Shown here: positions 39,079-47,978 of the stretch, one piece after another
Numbering within the stretch: position 1 is the first letter of the stretch
Layout of the letters: each line of letters opens with the position of its first letter
Source: Acinetobacter sp. BY419
Lineage (GTDB): Bacteria; Pseudomonadota; Gammaproteobacteria; Pseudomonadales; Moraxellaceae
Direction of reading: 5' to 3'
NCBI RefSeq assembly: GCF_019038395.1
Contig: NZ_JAGFXZ010000025.1
Span: forward strand, 1-50,557
Length of the DNA: 50,557 nt
The notes under the pieces: model-generated
What the model was told of the DNA's origin: nothing
What the model saw: only the letters and a program-made list of their open reading frames with translations
Databases searched by the model: none
Program-made: the position numbers and the translations under genes

Positions 39079-39729
39079 TTAAGAGCTGATCTGTTTTTCT
39101 CTAGTCAACGCACGCGCATAGGCTGCACGTTGCGATACCCGTTTCAGATAAGCCTGAATCGCCGGATAGCTTTGACCAGTCCGGCTCTGCATGGCCTCCA
39201 GAGGAAAACTCATCTGAATATCGGCAAAACTGAAATGTCCGGCAAAATAATCATGCTCGCTCAAATAGCTTTCCAGAAACTGGATATGGTCTTTTAAACG
39301 GCTCTGTACAAACTGTTTCTTTACCCCATCACAGATTTTTTTAGCGACAGGCCGAATCAGCAAAGGGGTCTGTTTAGGTACATTGGTCATCACCAGTTGC
39401 ATCACCAGCAGCGGCATCAACGAGCCTTCTGCATAATGCATCCAGTAACGGTACTGAGCCTTGTCGGCAGGATCTTCTGGGCGAAACTGATGTTTTTCAT
39501 CATAGGTTTCCTGTAAATATTCCAGGATCGCCGCAGATTCCGCCAGTACCTGGCCCTGATCGACCAGAATCGGTGCCTTGCCCAATGGGTGGATCTGTTT
39601 TAAGTCCGGTGGCGCAGAGAGATTGGGCTGACGTTTATAGTATTTAACCTCGTAATCCAGTCCTAATTCTTCCATTGCCCAGAGGATACGAAACGATCTT
39701 GATTGTTCGAGATGATGTAAAACACGCAT
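39079..39729 (-). CDS. Glutathione S-transferase family protein
   Basis: 216 residues. N-terminal thioredoxin-like domain (1-80): HHLEQSRSFRILWAMEELGLDYEVK, HPLGKAPIL with the cis-Pro, and LAESAAILEYL for glutathione binding. The C-terminal domain is helical. Substrate unknown. Convergent with phoR, 37 bases apart. Confidence 0.9.
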   Translation of the reverse strand: MRVLHHLEQSRSFRILWAMEELGLDYEVKYYKRQPNLSAPPDLKQIHPLGKAPILVDQGQVLAESAAILEYLQETYDEKHQFRPEDPADKAQYRYWMHYAEGSLMPLLVMQLVMTNVPKQTPLLIRPVAKKICDGVKKQFVQSRLKDHIQFLESYLSEHDYFAGHFSFADIQMSFPLEAMQSRTGQSYPAIQAYLKRVSQRAAYARALTREKQISS

Positions 39730-39892
39730 ATTAGACTCATGATTTTATTGTTCTTGCTCACGGAGCATAGCAAAAAGCAGTGGAATTTAGCTCAGTTTTT
39801 GATGACTGTAGTGATATGTTCCCGATGTTGTAGATTCGCCATTTTTAGATCAAATCAGACAGGACTCCATCCACCCCTGTCATTTTGATCAT

Positions 39893-40840
39893 TTATCTGG
39901 AAGCACGCATCCGCTCGGGAAATGCAGGAGCCTCTAAACGTGGCCCATCATAGGCTGGAATAAAACCAAAGCGTTCATGACCTTCGCTCCACTGTTCCCG
40001 GGCCAGTTTCAGTTCCTCAGTGGTACGTCCTACCAAATTCCACCACAGTAAAATCGGGCTTTCAAATGGTGCTCCACCAATCATTAACACACGACTCCCG
40101 GCATGGATATCAGCACTGACCTGCTCTAACCCCGGCTCAAGGATCAGCATGTTATCTTCATTCAGTTCATGCCCATTGATGCTGGCTGTACCCTCAAGCA
40201 TCATAAAGCCATATTCAAATTTTGGATTCAGAGCCAAACGTGCACTGGTACTTTGAGCTGCATACAGGTCCACGCCTAGAAGTTCGCTATGTACTTTAAC
40301 TGGTGATCTTGTTTTTAAATATTCTCCAACCAGCACAGTAAATTCGATGCCTTGCTCGTTCAATACAGGCAATTCAGGATAATGCTCAAAACCCGGCGCC
40401 ATATTAATCTTGTCATCCGGCAAGGCAATCCATAACTGCGCTGCATGCATCTGGGTTTCATTCTCTGGAGATACTTCGGTATGTGAAATGCCATAACCTG
40501 AAGTCATCAGATTGACCTGCTTGGGGCGAATGAGCTGCTGATTTCCCAGACTGTCATTGTGCATCATGCTGCCTTCTATCATCCAGGTAAAGGTCTGCAA
40601 GCCAATGTGTGGATGTGGTCCGATATCCAGACCATCTCCTTGCGGGAAACTGGCTGGACCCGCATGATCCAGAAAACACCAAGCGCCAATCATGCGTTTA
40701 TGCCGGCTCGGCAAGGCCCGTTTAATCACGGTACCCTGCCCGATTTCTGCACGGCGTAAAGGAACCTCCTGAATAAACTGGTTTACATACTTTTCACAAT
40801 CATCAGAATTGGACAGTTCAATATCACTATTACTCGACAT
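39893..40840 (-). CDS. Pirin family protein
   Basis: 315 residues, bicupin. Metal-binding motif HPHIGLQTFTWMIEGSMMHNDSLGN (about 77-101) with a His pair, and the pirin C-terminal domain. Bacterial pirins include quercetin dioxygenases and regulatory proteins; function here unresolved. Monocistronic by spacing. Confidence 0.9.
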   Translation of the reverse strand: MSSNSDIELSNSDDCEKYVNQFIQEVPLRRAEIGQGTVIKRALPSRHKRMIGAWCFLDHAGPASFPQGDGLDIGPHPHIGLQTFTWMIEGSMMHNDSLGNQQLIRPKQVNLMTSGYGISHTEVSPENETQMHAAQLWIALPDDKINMAPGFEHYPELPVLNEQGIEFTVLVGEYLKTRSPVKVHSELLGVDLYAAQSTSARLALNPKFEYGFMMLEGTASINGHELNEDNMLILEPGLEQVSADIHAGSRVLMIGGAPFESPILLWWNLVGRTTEELKLAREQWSEGHERFGFIPAYDGPRLEAPAFPERMRASR

Positions 40841-41143
40841 GTCTGAGCTTACCTCGGCATTTTCATTCTACTTCTTGAGTGATTTGAGACAGCCCTGCCT
40901 TTGACCGATTCAGGATGTCCCTCTGTTCAGGACAATGTACAGGGTCTATGTACAAAATCTATCTCTGGAAATATTTAGATACGTATAAAATGCGCGCATA
41001 CTCTGACCTGTTTCAACCCTGCAAGGCGGAGGATATCTATATTCGCATTGCCTAAACTTGAGTTACCATAAGAAAATCATGAGCTGGACAGATAGCTTGC
41101 ATAAAATTAAAAGAACTTATAACAAAAAAATCTCATTAACCCA

Positions 41144-41159
41144 TGTTTCACGTGAAACG
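41144..41159. promoter_or_regulatory. parS: parS centromere-like site
   Basis: TGTTTCACGTGAAACG matches the widely conserved ParB-binding site TGTTTCACGTGAAACA at 15 of 16 positions, including the full inner palindrome GTTTCACGTGAAAC. ParB-parS sites cluster near chromosome origins, so this part of the window is probably origin-proximal. Confidence 0.85.
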
Positions 41160-41261
41160 AAGTAATCACAGCAAAAGCCCCAATGAATAAGATGATTTTT
41201 CATGTATTTCAAAGACTTTTATATTTACAAAACATAATTTTTGTTACGATTTAGCCTTAAA

Positions 41262-41299
41262 AACCTCCTGGATACCCAATTTTAGGGAGGTTATTTTTT
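41262..41299 (+). terminator. Terminator or attenuator ahead of the GGDEF gene
   Basis: AACCTCC / GGAGGTT stem with a 17-base interior and a tail ATTTTTTA. No plus-strand gene lies upstream, so it ends a leader or small RNA starting between about 40990 and 41250, or attenuates the diguanylate cyclase gene 50 bases downstream. Confidence 0.55.
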
Positions 41300-41349
41300 A
41301 CCCAATAACGGCATAATAGGCACCTATAAAAATAATACTGGACTAGGAC

Positions 41350-42672
41350 ATGTCTTCTAAGAATGAGAATATATATTCAACGACGAATGTATCTTTTCAA
41401 AATTCGACGACCGATAAATCGCTGAAATTATCTGAATGTGATCTGCAGAACCGTCAGCTGATTGAACAGGCGCTGACGGATCCCCATGCCCGTATTCCTG
41501 CTCCATTTCAGCAATATTTTCACGATTATGTCTATACGCATAGTCATGCTAATTTGCGTCAAATTAACTATCTGGCACAAATTGCCTTTTTGCTGTATTT
41601 CTTTGCCGATATTCTGATTATTCCAGACATGTTTTTTATTTCCGGTCTGATGCGCGTCATCCTGGTTCTGGGGGCCATGTTTTGCTGTTATTACTTATTT
41701 AAAAAATATAAAAATATTCTAATCCTGGACAGAATCCTACCGATCGCCACCACTGTGGCTGCAGCTGCCTGGATTGGCTTGCTCGTGCTTTCAGGCAGTC
41801 CCCATGTTGCTACCTATATTTATGCCTCTGCCATCTTTATTCTGATCGCCAATCTGTGTATACAGACCCAGTTTAAAGTCGCGGTCTATTGTTCCATCTT
41901 GATTGCCCTGTTTATCATGCTGGGGGTGACCCAGTTAATGAGTGCATCTCAGGCCTTTATTTTTAGTGTGGTGTTTAGCCCACTCTGGTTTTTTAGCATT
42001 TATATTAACTGGAATAATACGCTGAATGTACGGCGCTCTTTTTTGCGCTCCCTGCTCGATGAATGGAACTATCAAACCTTAAAGAATCTGGCGCATACCG
42101 ATGATTTGACCCAGCTATACAACCGTCGCCATTTTGTCGATATGGCGGAACGCTCTATTCATCAATGGCCGAAACATGCCAGTAGCTGTCTGCTGATGTT
42201 TGATGTTGATCATTTTAAAAATATTAATGATAGCTATGGGCATGATGTCGGTGATCGGGTGCTACAACTGATTGCGGAAGTGACCCGTAAAGAAATGCGG
42301 CATAGCGATGTACTGGCACGTTTTGGTGGAGAAGAGTTTATTGCCCTTCTGGAAGATACTCAGCTGCAAGACAGCCTGGTCATTGCAGAACGAATCCGTT
42401 GTGCGATTCAAAAGCAGTCTATGTACGTTAACTCCAATCATGCCATCCGGTTCACCATTTCGGTTGGGGTTGCAGAACTGGAATCACATACCCAAACTCT
42501 GGAAGATCTGATCAAACAAGCCGATATAGCCTTATATCAGGCCAAGAAGTCTGGTCGAAACCGGATTGAAGTCTACCATCCCGACATACTGGACAAGTCC
42601 AAGCCTGCGACAGAAAACCTATGGAGTGTATTCAAGCCAGATAATCAACCTGCTCCGTCAGCGACAAATTAA
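41350..42672 (+). CDS. Membrane-bound diguanylate cyclase
   Basis: 440 residues. Six predicted membrane helices (about 75-225) form the sensor part, followed by a GGDEF domain (about 255-420). The active site is GGEEF; the inhibitory I-site RHSD lies five residues before it, so product feedback should work. DDLTQLYNRR and DVDHFKNINDSYGHDVGD are intact. It makes cyclic-di-GMP. No EAL domain. It is preceded by a leader with a terminator-like hairpin that may control expression. Confidence 0.93.
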   Translation: MSSKNENIYSTTNVSFQNSTTDKSLKLSECDLQNRQLIEQALTDPHARIPAPFQQYFHDYVYTHSHANLRQINYLAQIAFLLYFFADILIIPDMFFISGLMRVILVLGAMFCCYYLFKKYKNILILDRILPIATTVAAAAWIGLLVLSGSPHVATYIYASAIFILIANLCIQTQFKVAVYCSILIALFIMLGVTQLMSASQAFIFSVVFSPLWFFSIYINWNNTLNVRRSFLRSLLDEWNYQTLKNLAHTDDLTQLYNRRHFVDMAERSIHQWPKHASSCLLMFDVDHFKNINDSYGHDVGDRVLQLIAEVTRKEMRHSDVLARFGGEEFIALLEDTQLQDSLVIAERIRCAIQKQSMYVNSNHAIRFTISVGVAELESHTQTLEDLIKQADIALYQAKKSGRNRIEVYHPDILDKSKPATENLWSVFKPDNQPAPSATN

Positions 42673-43002
42673 AGCAATAATCTATCCTGGCCTGCACTTT
42701 AAGTAAGGATCATCCTTAGAATGCCTTGATCAGGCATCCATCTTATAAAATTAATTTAATTGCTCTACTTTTAAAATATTAAATAAAAGAATAGAGTGTT
42801 TTTACCCGGCTCCTGATCCGGATCAGGAGTAGCTATAGAGATGCAGAAGTCCTGACAAGTTAAGCAGGCTTAGATTACTTGTTAAAAATTATCTTCATCA
42901 AAACGGTCTTGGTCGATTTTATAAATATGGAAAATCTCCTTGAACAGAAAATATTCGAATAAAATACAAACTAATTAATTAATGAATTTTTAGAAAATAT
43001 CC
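42673..43002. repeat. Intergenic cluster of inverted repeats
   Basis: Gene-free. Four inverted repeats follow one another: TAAGGA-TCA-TCCTTA (42704-42718), ATGCCT-TGATC-AGGCAT (42721-42737), a perfect 20-base palindrome CTCCTGATCC/GGATCAGGAG (42810-42829), and ACAAGT...ACTTGT (42855-42882). The second and third share the half-site GATCAGG. None has a proper T tail. Confidence 0.6.
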
Positions 43003-43944
43003 ATGCTAATTAAATATATGAGTGCAGAACACCTAGGCTTTTTAGATAATAGTTTATTCCGTATTACTCAACCTCAATACTTAAATGACCCTCCAGGTGA
43101 AGCAAGATTTGCTCCATTTTATAATAGATTTTCAGAAGCTGATTTTGAATACGCTCGAAAAAAATATCAAACTTCTTGGCTAAATGATGGCACCATTCCT
43201 GATGATAATTTTCTGCTAAAAAACTTTCTTCTACCTACAGGTATGAGATATACAGTCGAAATGTTTCCCTCTCTGAGGGGCTTTGTCGATTATGAAACAA
43301 CAGATGAATACGACCGATCTCAAGCGATTCAAATAATTGAAATTATAAATAATTTATTGTTAGACCATATGAACCGTATGATTGGAATCTTTTCATTAAG
43401 TGACTCTCTAACAAATCATGATATGTGGATTAAATATGGGCAGCATGGTAAAGGTATAGCTTTAGAACTTAATAAACAACATCAATTTTTTCAAAAACAC
43501 CCTACTAGAAAAGTCATATATTCTAGTGAAAAACGAGCTTCAATTACCTATTATGAAGGTTGTATTCGTATAAATGGTATTAAATTAAAAGATACATATA
43601 AGTCACCTTTAGATGTACAGAATCATCTTCTTAATGAGATTAATCTAAGTGACTTGATGACAAGATTATTTTTTACTAAGAACTCAAAATGGTCGACTGA
43701 AAATGAGCATCGTATTATTTTCAATTTACAGCAGCATGATCAAAGAAATGGAAATATTTTTCTAAAAAAAATTCCTTTCGAAGCGTTTAAAACATTAACA
43801 TTTGGTTGGGATACCCCCATAAAAACGATAGAAGAAGTCTCTCGAAAAATTAAAAATAAACCTGCATTAAGTCATCTTAAAATTCAAAAAATGCGCTATG
43901 GGCAATTAGAAAATTATGACAATTTAGAAATAGTAGATATATAA
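43003..43944 (+). CDS. DUF2971 family protein, AT-rich accessory gene
   Basis: 313 residues. DUF2971 pattern: N-terminal LIKYMSAEHLGFLDNSLFRITQPQYLNDP, middle GIFSLSDSLTNHDMWIKYGQHGKGIALEL, and late FFTKNSKWSTENEHRIIF. Biochemical role unknown; members occur scattered in accessory regions. No signal peptide or membrane segment. The base composition is much richer in A and T than the flanking diguanylate cyclase and guaA genes, suggesting horizontal gain. Flanked by the palindrome cluster on the left and a terminator plus repeats on the right. Confidence 0.8.
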   Translation: MLIKYMSAEHLGFLDNSLFRITQPQYLNDPPGEARFAPFYNRFSEADFEYARKKYQTSWLNDGTIPDDNFLLKNFLLPTGMRYTVEMFPSLRGFVDYETTDEYDRSQAIQIIEIINNLLLDHMNRMIGIFSLSDSLTNHDMWIKYGQHGKGIALELNKQHQFFQKHPTRKVIYSSEKRASITYYEGCIRINGIKLKDTYKSPLDVQNHLLNEINLSDLMTRLFFTKNSKWSTENEHRIIFNLQQHDQRNGNIFLKKIPFEAFKTLTFGWDTPIKTIEEVSRKIKNKPALSHLKIQKMRYGQLENYDNLEIVDI

Positions 43945-43968
43945 AAAGGACGCTTTTGCGTCCTTTTT
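43943..43968. terminator. Terminator after DUF2971 gene
   Basis: AAAAAGGACGC, loop TTTT, GCGTCCTTTTT: an 11-base perfect stem that begins within the stop codon. Confidence 0.9.
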
Positions 43969-43994
43969 ACTTGAAAAGCTTAGTTTTTTCTACG

Positions 43995-44086
43995 AAACTG
44001 CCGCGCGCATAGCGCTTAGCGTAATTTAGGCGGACAGAGGTACTATCCGAAATCCTAAACTGCCGCAGGCATAGCCTTTGGCGTAA
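43995..44086. repeat. Pair of 30-base direct repeats with conserved hairpin
   Basis: Copies at 43995-44024 and 44057-44086, both AAACTGCCGC...GCGTAA, differ at five positions. In copy one positions 11-14 and 18-21 are GCGC/GCGC; in copy two they are AGGC/GCCT; both pair across ATA. The differences in the stem are therefore compensatory, so the hairpin is being maintained. Looks like a REP-type element. Confidence 0.65.
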
Positions 44087-44124
44087 AACTGGCAAGCAGC
44101 AGTGCTGCTTGAAAGCCCAGTTTT
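44085..44124 (-). terminator. guaA terminator, two-tier hairpin
   Basis: Outer stem AAAACTGG / CCAGTTTT encloses a perfect inner stem CAAGCAGC-AGT-GCTGCTTG. It begins at the guaA stop codon and also forms the edge of the second 30-base repeat. Confidence 0.7.
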
Positions 44125-45691
44125 ACTCCCATTCAATCGTTGCTGGTGGTTTAGACGATACGTCATACACAACGCGAGAGACTTCAGCAATTTCATTCAT
44201 GATACGAGTCGAGATTTTATCGACTAAATCATAAGGAAGATGCGCGAAACGAGCCGTCATAAAGTCCACGGTTTCTACCGCACGCAGTGCAATCACCCAT
44301 GCATAACGACGGCCATCACCGACTACACCCACTGATTTCACCGGCTGGAATACCGCAAATGCTTGTGCAGTCTTATCATACCAACCGCTGGCACGTAGTT
44401 CCTGCATAAAAATGTCATCTGCAAGACGTAAAATGTCTGCATATTCTTTTTTCACTTCACCCAAGATACGCACACCAAGACCTGGGCCCGGGAATGGATG
44501 ACGGTAAATCATACTGTGTGGTAAACCTAAAGTGGTACCCAATTTACGTACTTCATCTTTAAACAAGTCACGTAATGGTTCAACCAGTTCAAACGCCAAG
44601 TCTGCTGGTAAACCGCCCACATTATGGTGCGATTTAATCACATGCGCCTTGCCCTGTTTGCTTGCAGCAGATTCAATCACGTCTGGATAAATCGTACCTT
44701 GAGCCAGGAATTTTACGCCATCTAATTTACGTGCTTCTTCAGCGAAGACTGCAATAAATTCACGGCCAATAATCTTACGTTTTGCTTCAGGATCAACCTC
44801 ACCTGCAAGTGCAGTCAGGAAACGCTCTTCTGCAGCAGCACGAATAACACGGATACCCATGTTGTCAGCAAACATTTGCATCACTTGATCGCCTTCGTTC
44901 AAACGAAGCAGACCATTGTCTACAAATACACAAGTCAGCTGATCACCAATTGCTTTATGCAACAGCGCTGCAACGACAGATGAATCCACACCACCTGAAA
45001 GACCGAGTAATACTTTTTCATCACCAATTTGTTTGCGAAGCTGTTCTACACGTAGATCAATAATGTGTTCTGGTGTCCACAGACCGCGACAACCACAAAT
45101 TTGATGAACGAAGTTCGACAGTAATTCTGCGCCTTTAGAAGTATGTGTCACTTCAGGATGAAACTGAATGCCATAGAAACGGCGAGTTTCGTCAGACACC
45201 ATCGCAATTGGACAGCTTGGAGTTTGTGCAGTGACCTGGAAGCCTTCTGGAATACGGGCAACCTTGTCGCCATGGCTCATCCAGACATGCAACTGGTTTT
45301 CACGGTCCTGTAAATTACCGATCAGCTTGTCACGTACGACAATATCCACTTCTGCATAGCCAAACTCATGCACAGTACCTGGCTCAACTTTACCGCCAAG
45401 CTGTTCGCACATGGTTTGCAGGCCATAACAAATACCCAGTACCGGCACACCAAGTTCGAATACCACTTGCGGCGCACGCGGGCTGCCTTCAAGGTGAACG
45501 CTCTCAGGTCCACCAGACAAGATGATACCGTTTGGATTAAATGCACGAATGTCTTCTTCAGACATATCATAGGCATACATTTCAGAATATACACCAGCTT
45601 CACGAACACGACGTGCGATGAGCTGACTATATTGAGAACCGAAATCCAGAATCAGGATACGATCTTCAGTAATTTGAGTATTGGTAGTCAT
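44123..45691 (-). CDS. guaA: GMP synthase (glutamine-hydrolysing)
   Basis: 522 residues, the usual length, converting XMP to GMP. N-terminal glutamine amidotransferase (about 8-200) with nucleophile Cys in GICYGLQ and His/Glu in FHPEVTH; ATP-pyrophosphatase domain with P-loop [17 protein letters not shown]-terminal dimerisation domain ending KPPATIEWE. The ATG at 45691 is preferred over a TTG three codons upstream. An extended -10 (TGCTAGAAT) lies about 40 bases upstream. Confidence 0.97.
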   Translation of the reverse strand: MTTNTQITEDRILILDFGSQYSQLIARRVREAGVYSEMYAYDMSEEDIRAFNPNGIILSGGPESVHLEGSPRAPQVVFELGVPVLGICYGLQTMCEQLGGKVEPGTVHEFGYAEVDIVVRDKLIGNLQDRENQLHVWMSHGDKVARIPEGFQVTAQTPSCPIAMVSDETRRFYGIQFHPEVTHTSKGAELLSNFVHQICGCRGLWTPEHIIDLRVEQLRKQIGDEKVLLGLSGGVDSSVVAALLHKAIGDQLTCVFVDNGLLRLNEGDQVMQMFADNMGIRVIRAAAEERFLTALAGEVDPEAKRKIIGREFIAVFAEEARKLDGVKFLAQGTIYPDVIESAASKQGKAHVIKSHHNVGGLPADLAFELVEPLRDLFKDEVRKLGTTLGLPHSMIYRHPFPGPGLGVRILGEVKKEYADILRLADDIFMQELRASGWYDKTAQAFAVFQPVKSVGVVGDGRRYAWVIALRAVETVDFMTARFAHLPYDLVDKISTRIMNEIAEVSRVVYDVSSKPPATIEWE

Positions 45692-45731
45692 GACGAACAA
45701 CTATGAAAGGCAAACGAAAGATAAGCGCCGT

Positions 45732-45740
45732 ATTCTAGCA
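45732..45740 (-). promoter_or_regulatory. Candidate guaA promoter (extended -10)
   Basis: On the minus strand TGC TAGAAT, about 45 bases upstream of the guaA start; no good -35 is seen, which fits the extended -10 class. Confidence 0.45.
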
Positions 45741-45828
45741 TTTTTCTTGTGTTTAAGCACACTATTCCAATTGGTTTAAATATTAAACAGTTAAGAAATC
45801 AGTTAAGAATTTCAGAAAATAATGCCCT

Positions 45829-45892
45829 CATTTTTGGCTGGTTCACAGGAGAGCAGGCTTCCGCTGCTTTCCTGTTCCAGCCAAATGAATGG
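45829..45892. repeat. Long hairpin between the OB-fold gene and guaA
   Basis: Outer stem TTTGGCTGG / CCAGCCAAA and inner stem CAGGAGAGCAG / CTGCTTTCCTG (11 pairs, one G-T) with a small internal loop and a 7-base apex. It starts just beyond the stop codon of the OB-fold gene. No T run on either side, so it is not a standard terminator; it could be a transcript-stabilising structure or small repeat element. Confidence 0.65.
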
Positions 45893-45893
45893 T

Positions 45894-46256
45894 TTATTTC
45901 AGGTGTTCAATCTGAATCACTTCAATATCGGTGGGTTTATTGCGGTGCGTATCGACCTCACCCCAGACTTTCACCCGGTCGCCTGCTTTGAGTTTTAATC
46001 TTTTCCAGTGGTCGTCATCTACATCAATCATGATGCTGCCGGTTTTATCTTTTAATTCAAATTCATCACTTTGCGCTGCACGCTGTTTGACGATCTGGCC
46101 CGTTAAGGTCACGCCGGTTTCATCTTTCATTTTGTGTGCCTGAGCAATACTGACCACATTCTTTTTGGCTTCTGCCAGAACTGCCTGATCGGATTTAGCC
46201 CAAAGTGCCGGACTGGCAACTGCCAGAACTAGTGTCGCAAAAATATATTTTTTCAT
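45894..46256 (-). CDS. YgiW/YdeI-type OB-fold periplasmic protein
   Basis: 120 residues. Signal peptide ends at ALWA (about 20). The mature domain GVTLTGQIVKQRAAQSDEFELKDKTGSIMIDVDDDHWKRLKLKAGDRVKVWGEVD is the bacterial OB-fold (BOF) family, linked to stress tolerance. ATG at 46256 is the start, preceded by GAGGG; the open frame continues upstream without a signal peptide and is rejected. Confidence 0.87.
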   Translation of the reverse strand: MKKYIFATLVLAVASPALWAKSDQAVLAEAKKNVVSIAQAHKMKDETGVTLTGQIVKQRAAQSDEFELKDKTGSIMIDVDDDHWKRLKLKAGDRVKVWGEVDTHRNKPTDIEVIQIEHLK

Positions 46257-46527
46257 GTGTTTTGACCCTCTATTTTTATAATGATTCCATGATCTAAACA
46301 GAAAGCTGGAGCAGACGCCGCAGAAGTTATGTAACACCATGATGACCTTGTGTAGTCTGCTCAGAAAGCTCCAATAAAAATCTGCTGATACGCTGATACA
46401 TCCATTTTTAAAATGACAGGATTAGCCCGAAAGCAGAAAAATAAGCCGCAAAATAGTCGACTTTTATTACTGACTTTAGAGGTGATCGCTGTTAGGATTT
46501 GAGCACACTTTTGCTTGTACTGGGCTC

Positions 46528-47166
46528 ATGGAACTGATTGATTTTATCTTGCATGTTGATGATCACTTGCTTGAATTTATCACCAATTACGGGATCTGGA
46601 TTTATGCCATTCTTTTCCTGATTATCTTTGTGGAAACAGGTTTGGTGGTGATGCCATTCCTGCCCGGTGACAGCTTGTTATTTGCAGCAGGTGCTTTGGC
46701 AGCGTCTACAGGGGCGATGGATCCCTGGGTTTTGATTCCGCTCCTATTTGTTGCGGCAGTGCTGGGTGATACCTTGAATTATCACATTGGTAAATATATT
46801 GGACCTCGGGTGTTCGAGATTGAATCGCGCTTTATCAATCAAAAACATTTATTGGCGACTCAGCAATTCTTTGCCAGACATGGGGGTAAAACCATTATTT
46901 TTGCGCGTTTTATTCCTTTTGCCCGTACCTTTGCACCCTTTGTAGCCGGTGCTGGCAGCATGAATTACAAATATTTCCTGACCTATAATGTGGTCGGAGC
47001 ATTTGCCTGGATTAGCTCATTTGTAATTCTGGGCTATATGTTTGGCAATATGCCAATTGTTAAAGACAACTTTACCTATCTGATTTTCGGTATCATTATT
47101 TTAAGTGTATTGCCAGGTGTAATTGGCTTTATTCAACAAAAGCTTAAAAAAAGTAAAACAGCTTAA
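46528..47166 (+). CDS. DedA-family membrane protein
   Basis: 212 residues, VTT/SNARE-associated domain. Hallmarks: VETGLVVMPFLPGDSLLFAAGALAA (about 36-60), the FARHGGKTIIFARFIPFARTFAPFVAGAGSMNYKYF stretch, and several membrane helices. DedA proteins flip undecaprenyl phosphate or phospholipids; which one this member moves is not known. Confidence 0.92.
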   Translation: MELIDFILHVDDHLLEFITNYGIWIYAILFLIIFVETGLVVMPFLPGDSLLFAAGALAASTGAMDPWVLIPLLFVAAVLGDTLNYHIGKYIGPRVFEIESRFINQKHLLATQQFFARHGGKTIIFARFIPFARTFAPFVAGAGSMNYKYFLTYNVVGAFAWISSFVILGYMFGNMPIVKDNFTYLIFGIIILSVLPGVIGFIQQKLKKSKTA

Positions 47167-47187
47167 TATTTTTTATAGCCTGCGTAT

Positions 47188-47781
47188 TTAATCCCATAGC
47201 TTTATCAGGAGTGGGATCAGACAAAGCAGGACAAACAGAGCCGCGCCTTTATAAATGAGGCCGGCTTTTATTTTTTCAGAATGACTGCTCAAAATTGCCT
47301 GACCAAAGACCATCCAGAAAATCCCTACAGGAATGGTACTCAAGCTAAAGGCAGCAAAAACCAGCACGAAGTTGGTCGGACTTTGCCAGGTTTCCATGGG
47401 TAAAATTCCGGAGGCTAACAGGGCTGCTTTAGGATTTTTTAATGTAGCCCTAAACATTTGCCAGGGACGAATCTGGGGATGGTTCTTATTATAGCGCTCT
47501 AACTGTTGGGCCTTGTATAAATGCAAGGTCATCCAGCCCACACAGATGGTGCTCAGTACATAGACCACACCTTTAAAATTTGGCCAGATCGGTGAAGCCA
47601 GATGAATCAACAAAGCCCAGACATTAATGGCATAAAAATAGCCCATCAGAATGGCAGGAAGATAAAGACTGGTTTTGGGCCGGCCCTGCTGATAAGCGGA
47701 ACTAGCTACCAAGGCATTGGCCGGCCCTGGAACCATCAGCACAGCAATAAGTCCTAAAACAAATAACCAATTTTCAATCAT
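47188..47781 (-). CDS. LysE-family translocator
   Basis: 197 residues, about six hydrophobic helices; N-terminal VLMVPGPANALVASSAYQQGRPKTSLYLPAILMGY and the FRATLKNPKAALLASGILP segment mark the family. Probable amino-acid exporter with unknown substrate; a second, distinct member from the one at 25405-26031. Confidence 0.87.
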   Translation of the reverse strand: MIENWLFVLGLIAVLMVPGPANALVASSAYQQGRPKTSLYLPAILMGYFYAINVWALLIHLASPIWPNFKGVVYVLSTICVGWMTLHLYKAQQLERYNKNHPQIRPWQMFRATLKNPKAALLASGILPMETWQSPTNFVLVFAAFSLSTIPVGIFWMVFGQAILSSHSEKIKAGLIYKGAALFVLLCLIPLLIKLWD

Positions 47782-47932
47782 CGCGATGAACTATTCCGGG
47801 CCTATGTTCTAGCTTAATCAATATATGAGGGTCATAACAAGCTTATAAATTTTAGATTTCTCTATCCTAAGGTCATTTTCCAGTGAGATTTATCTTGATT
47901 TAAACCACGAAATTCTGAGTAAAAGCGATAAA

Positions 47933-47964
47933 AAATGCCGACTTAAAGTCAGCATTTATTCGTT
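47933..47964 (-). terminator. Terminator of the lipoprotein/ParA pair
   Basis: On the minus strand AAATGC-TGACT / AGTC-GGCATTT followed by a T run, about 20 bases past the lipoprotein stop codon. Confidence 0.75.
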
Positions 47965-47978
47965 TTATGTTGAATAAT

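Larger units (their letters stand above)
40841..41349. other. Long intergenic region with parS and a leader hairpin
   Basis: About 500 bases between the divergent pirin and diguanylate cyclase genes. It holds a parS-like site (41144-41159), a possible -10 TATAAA near 40984-40989, and a stem-loop with T tail (41262-41299). Only tiny ORFs of 21 and 28 codons occur, neither convincing. Confidence 0.6.

Noticed and set aside
40990..41055. 21-codon ORF MRAYSDLFQPCK... after a possible -10
   Set aside because: No ribosome site and no recognised content; could be a leader peptide but nothing supports it.
41079..41165. 28-codon ORF MSWTDSLHKIKRTYNKK... running through the parS site
   Set aside because: Very short, no ribosome site, and its 3' part is fixed by the parS palindrome, so coding is unlikely.
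43995..44086. CRISPR-like repeat
   Set aside because: Only two imperfect copies with one 32-base gap, no cas genes, and hairpin covariation fits a REP element better.
45749..45991. 80-codon plus-strand ORF between guaA and the OB-fold gene
   Set aside because: Half of it is the long hairpin and the rest is antisense to the OB-fold gene; no ribosome site or family features.
46257..46340. Upstream extension of the OB-fold gene
   Set aside because: Would place a non-signal segment before an obvious signal peptide; GAGGG precedes the internal ATG.
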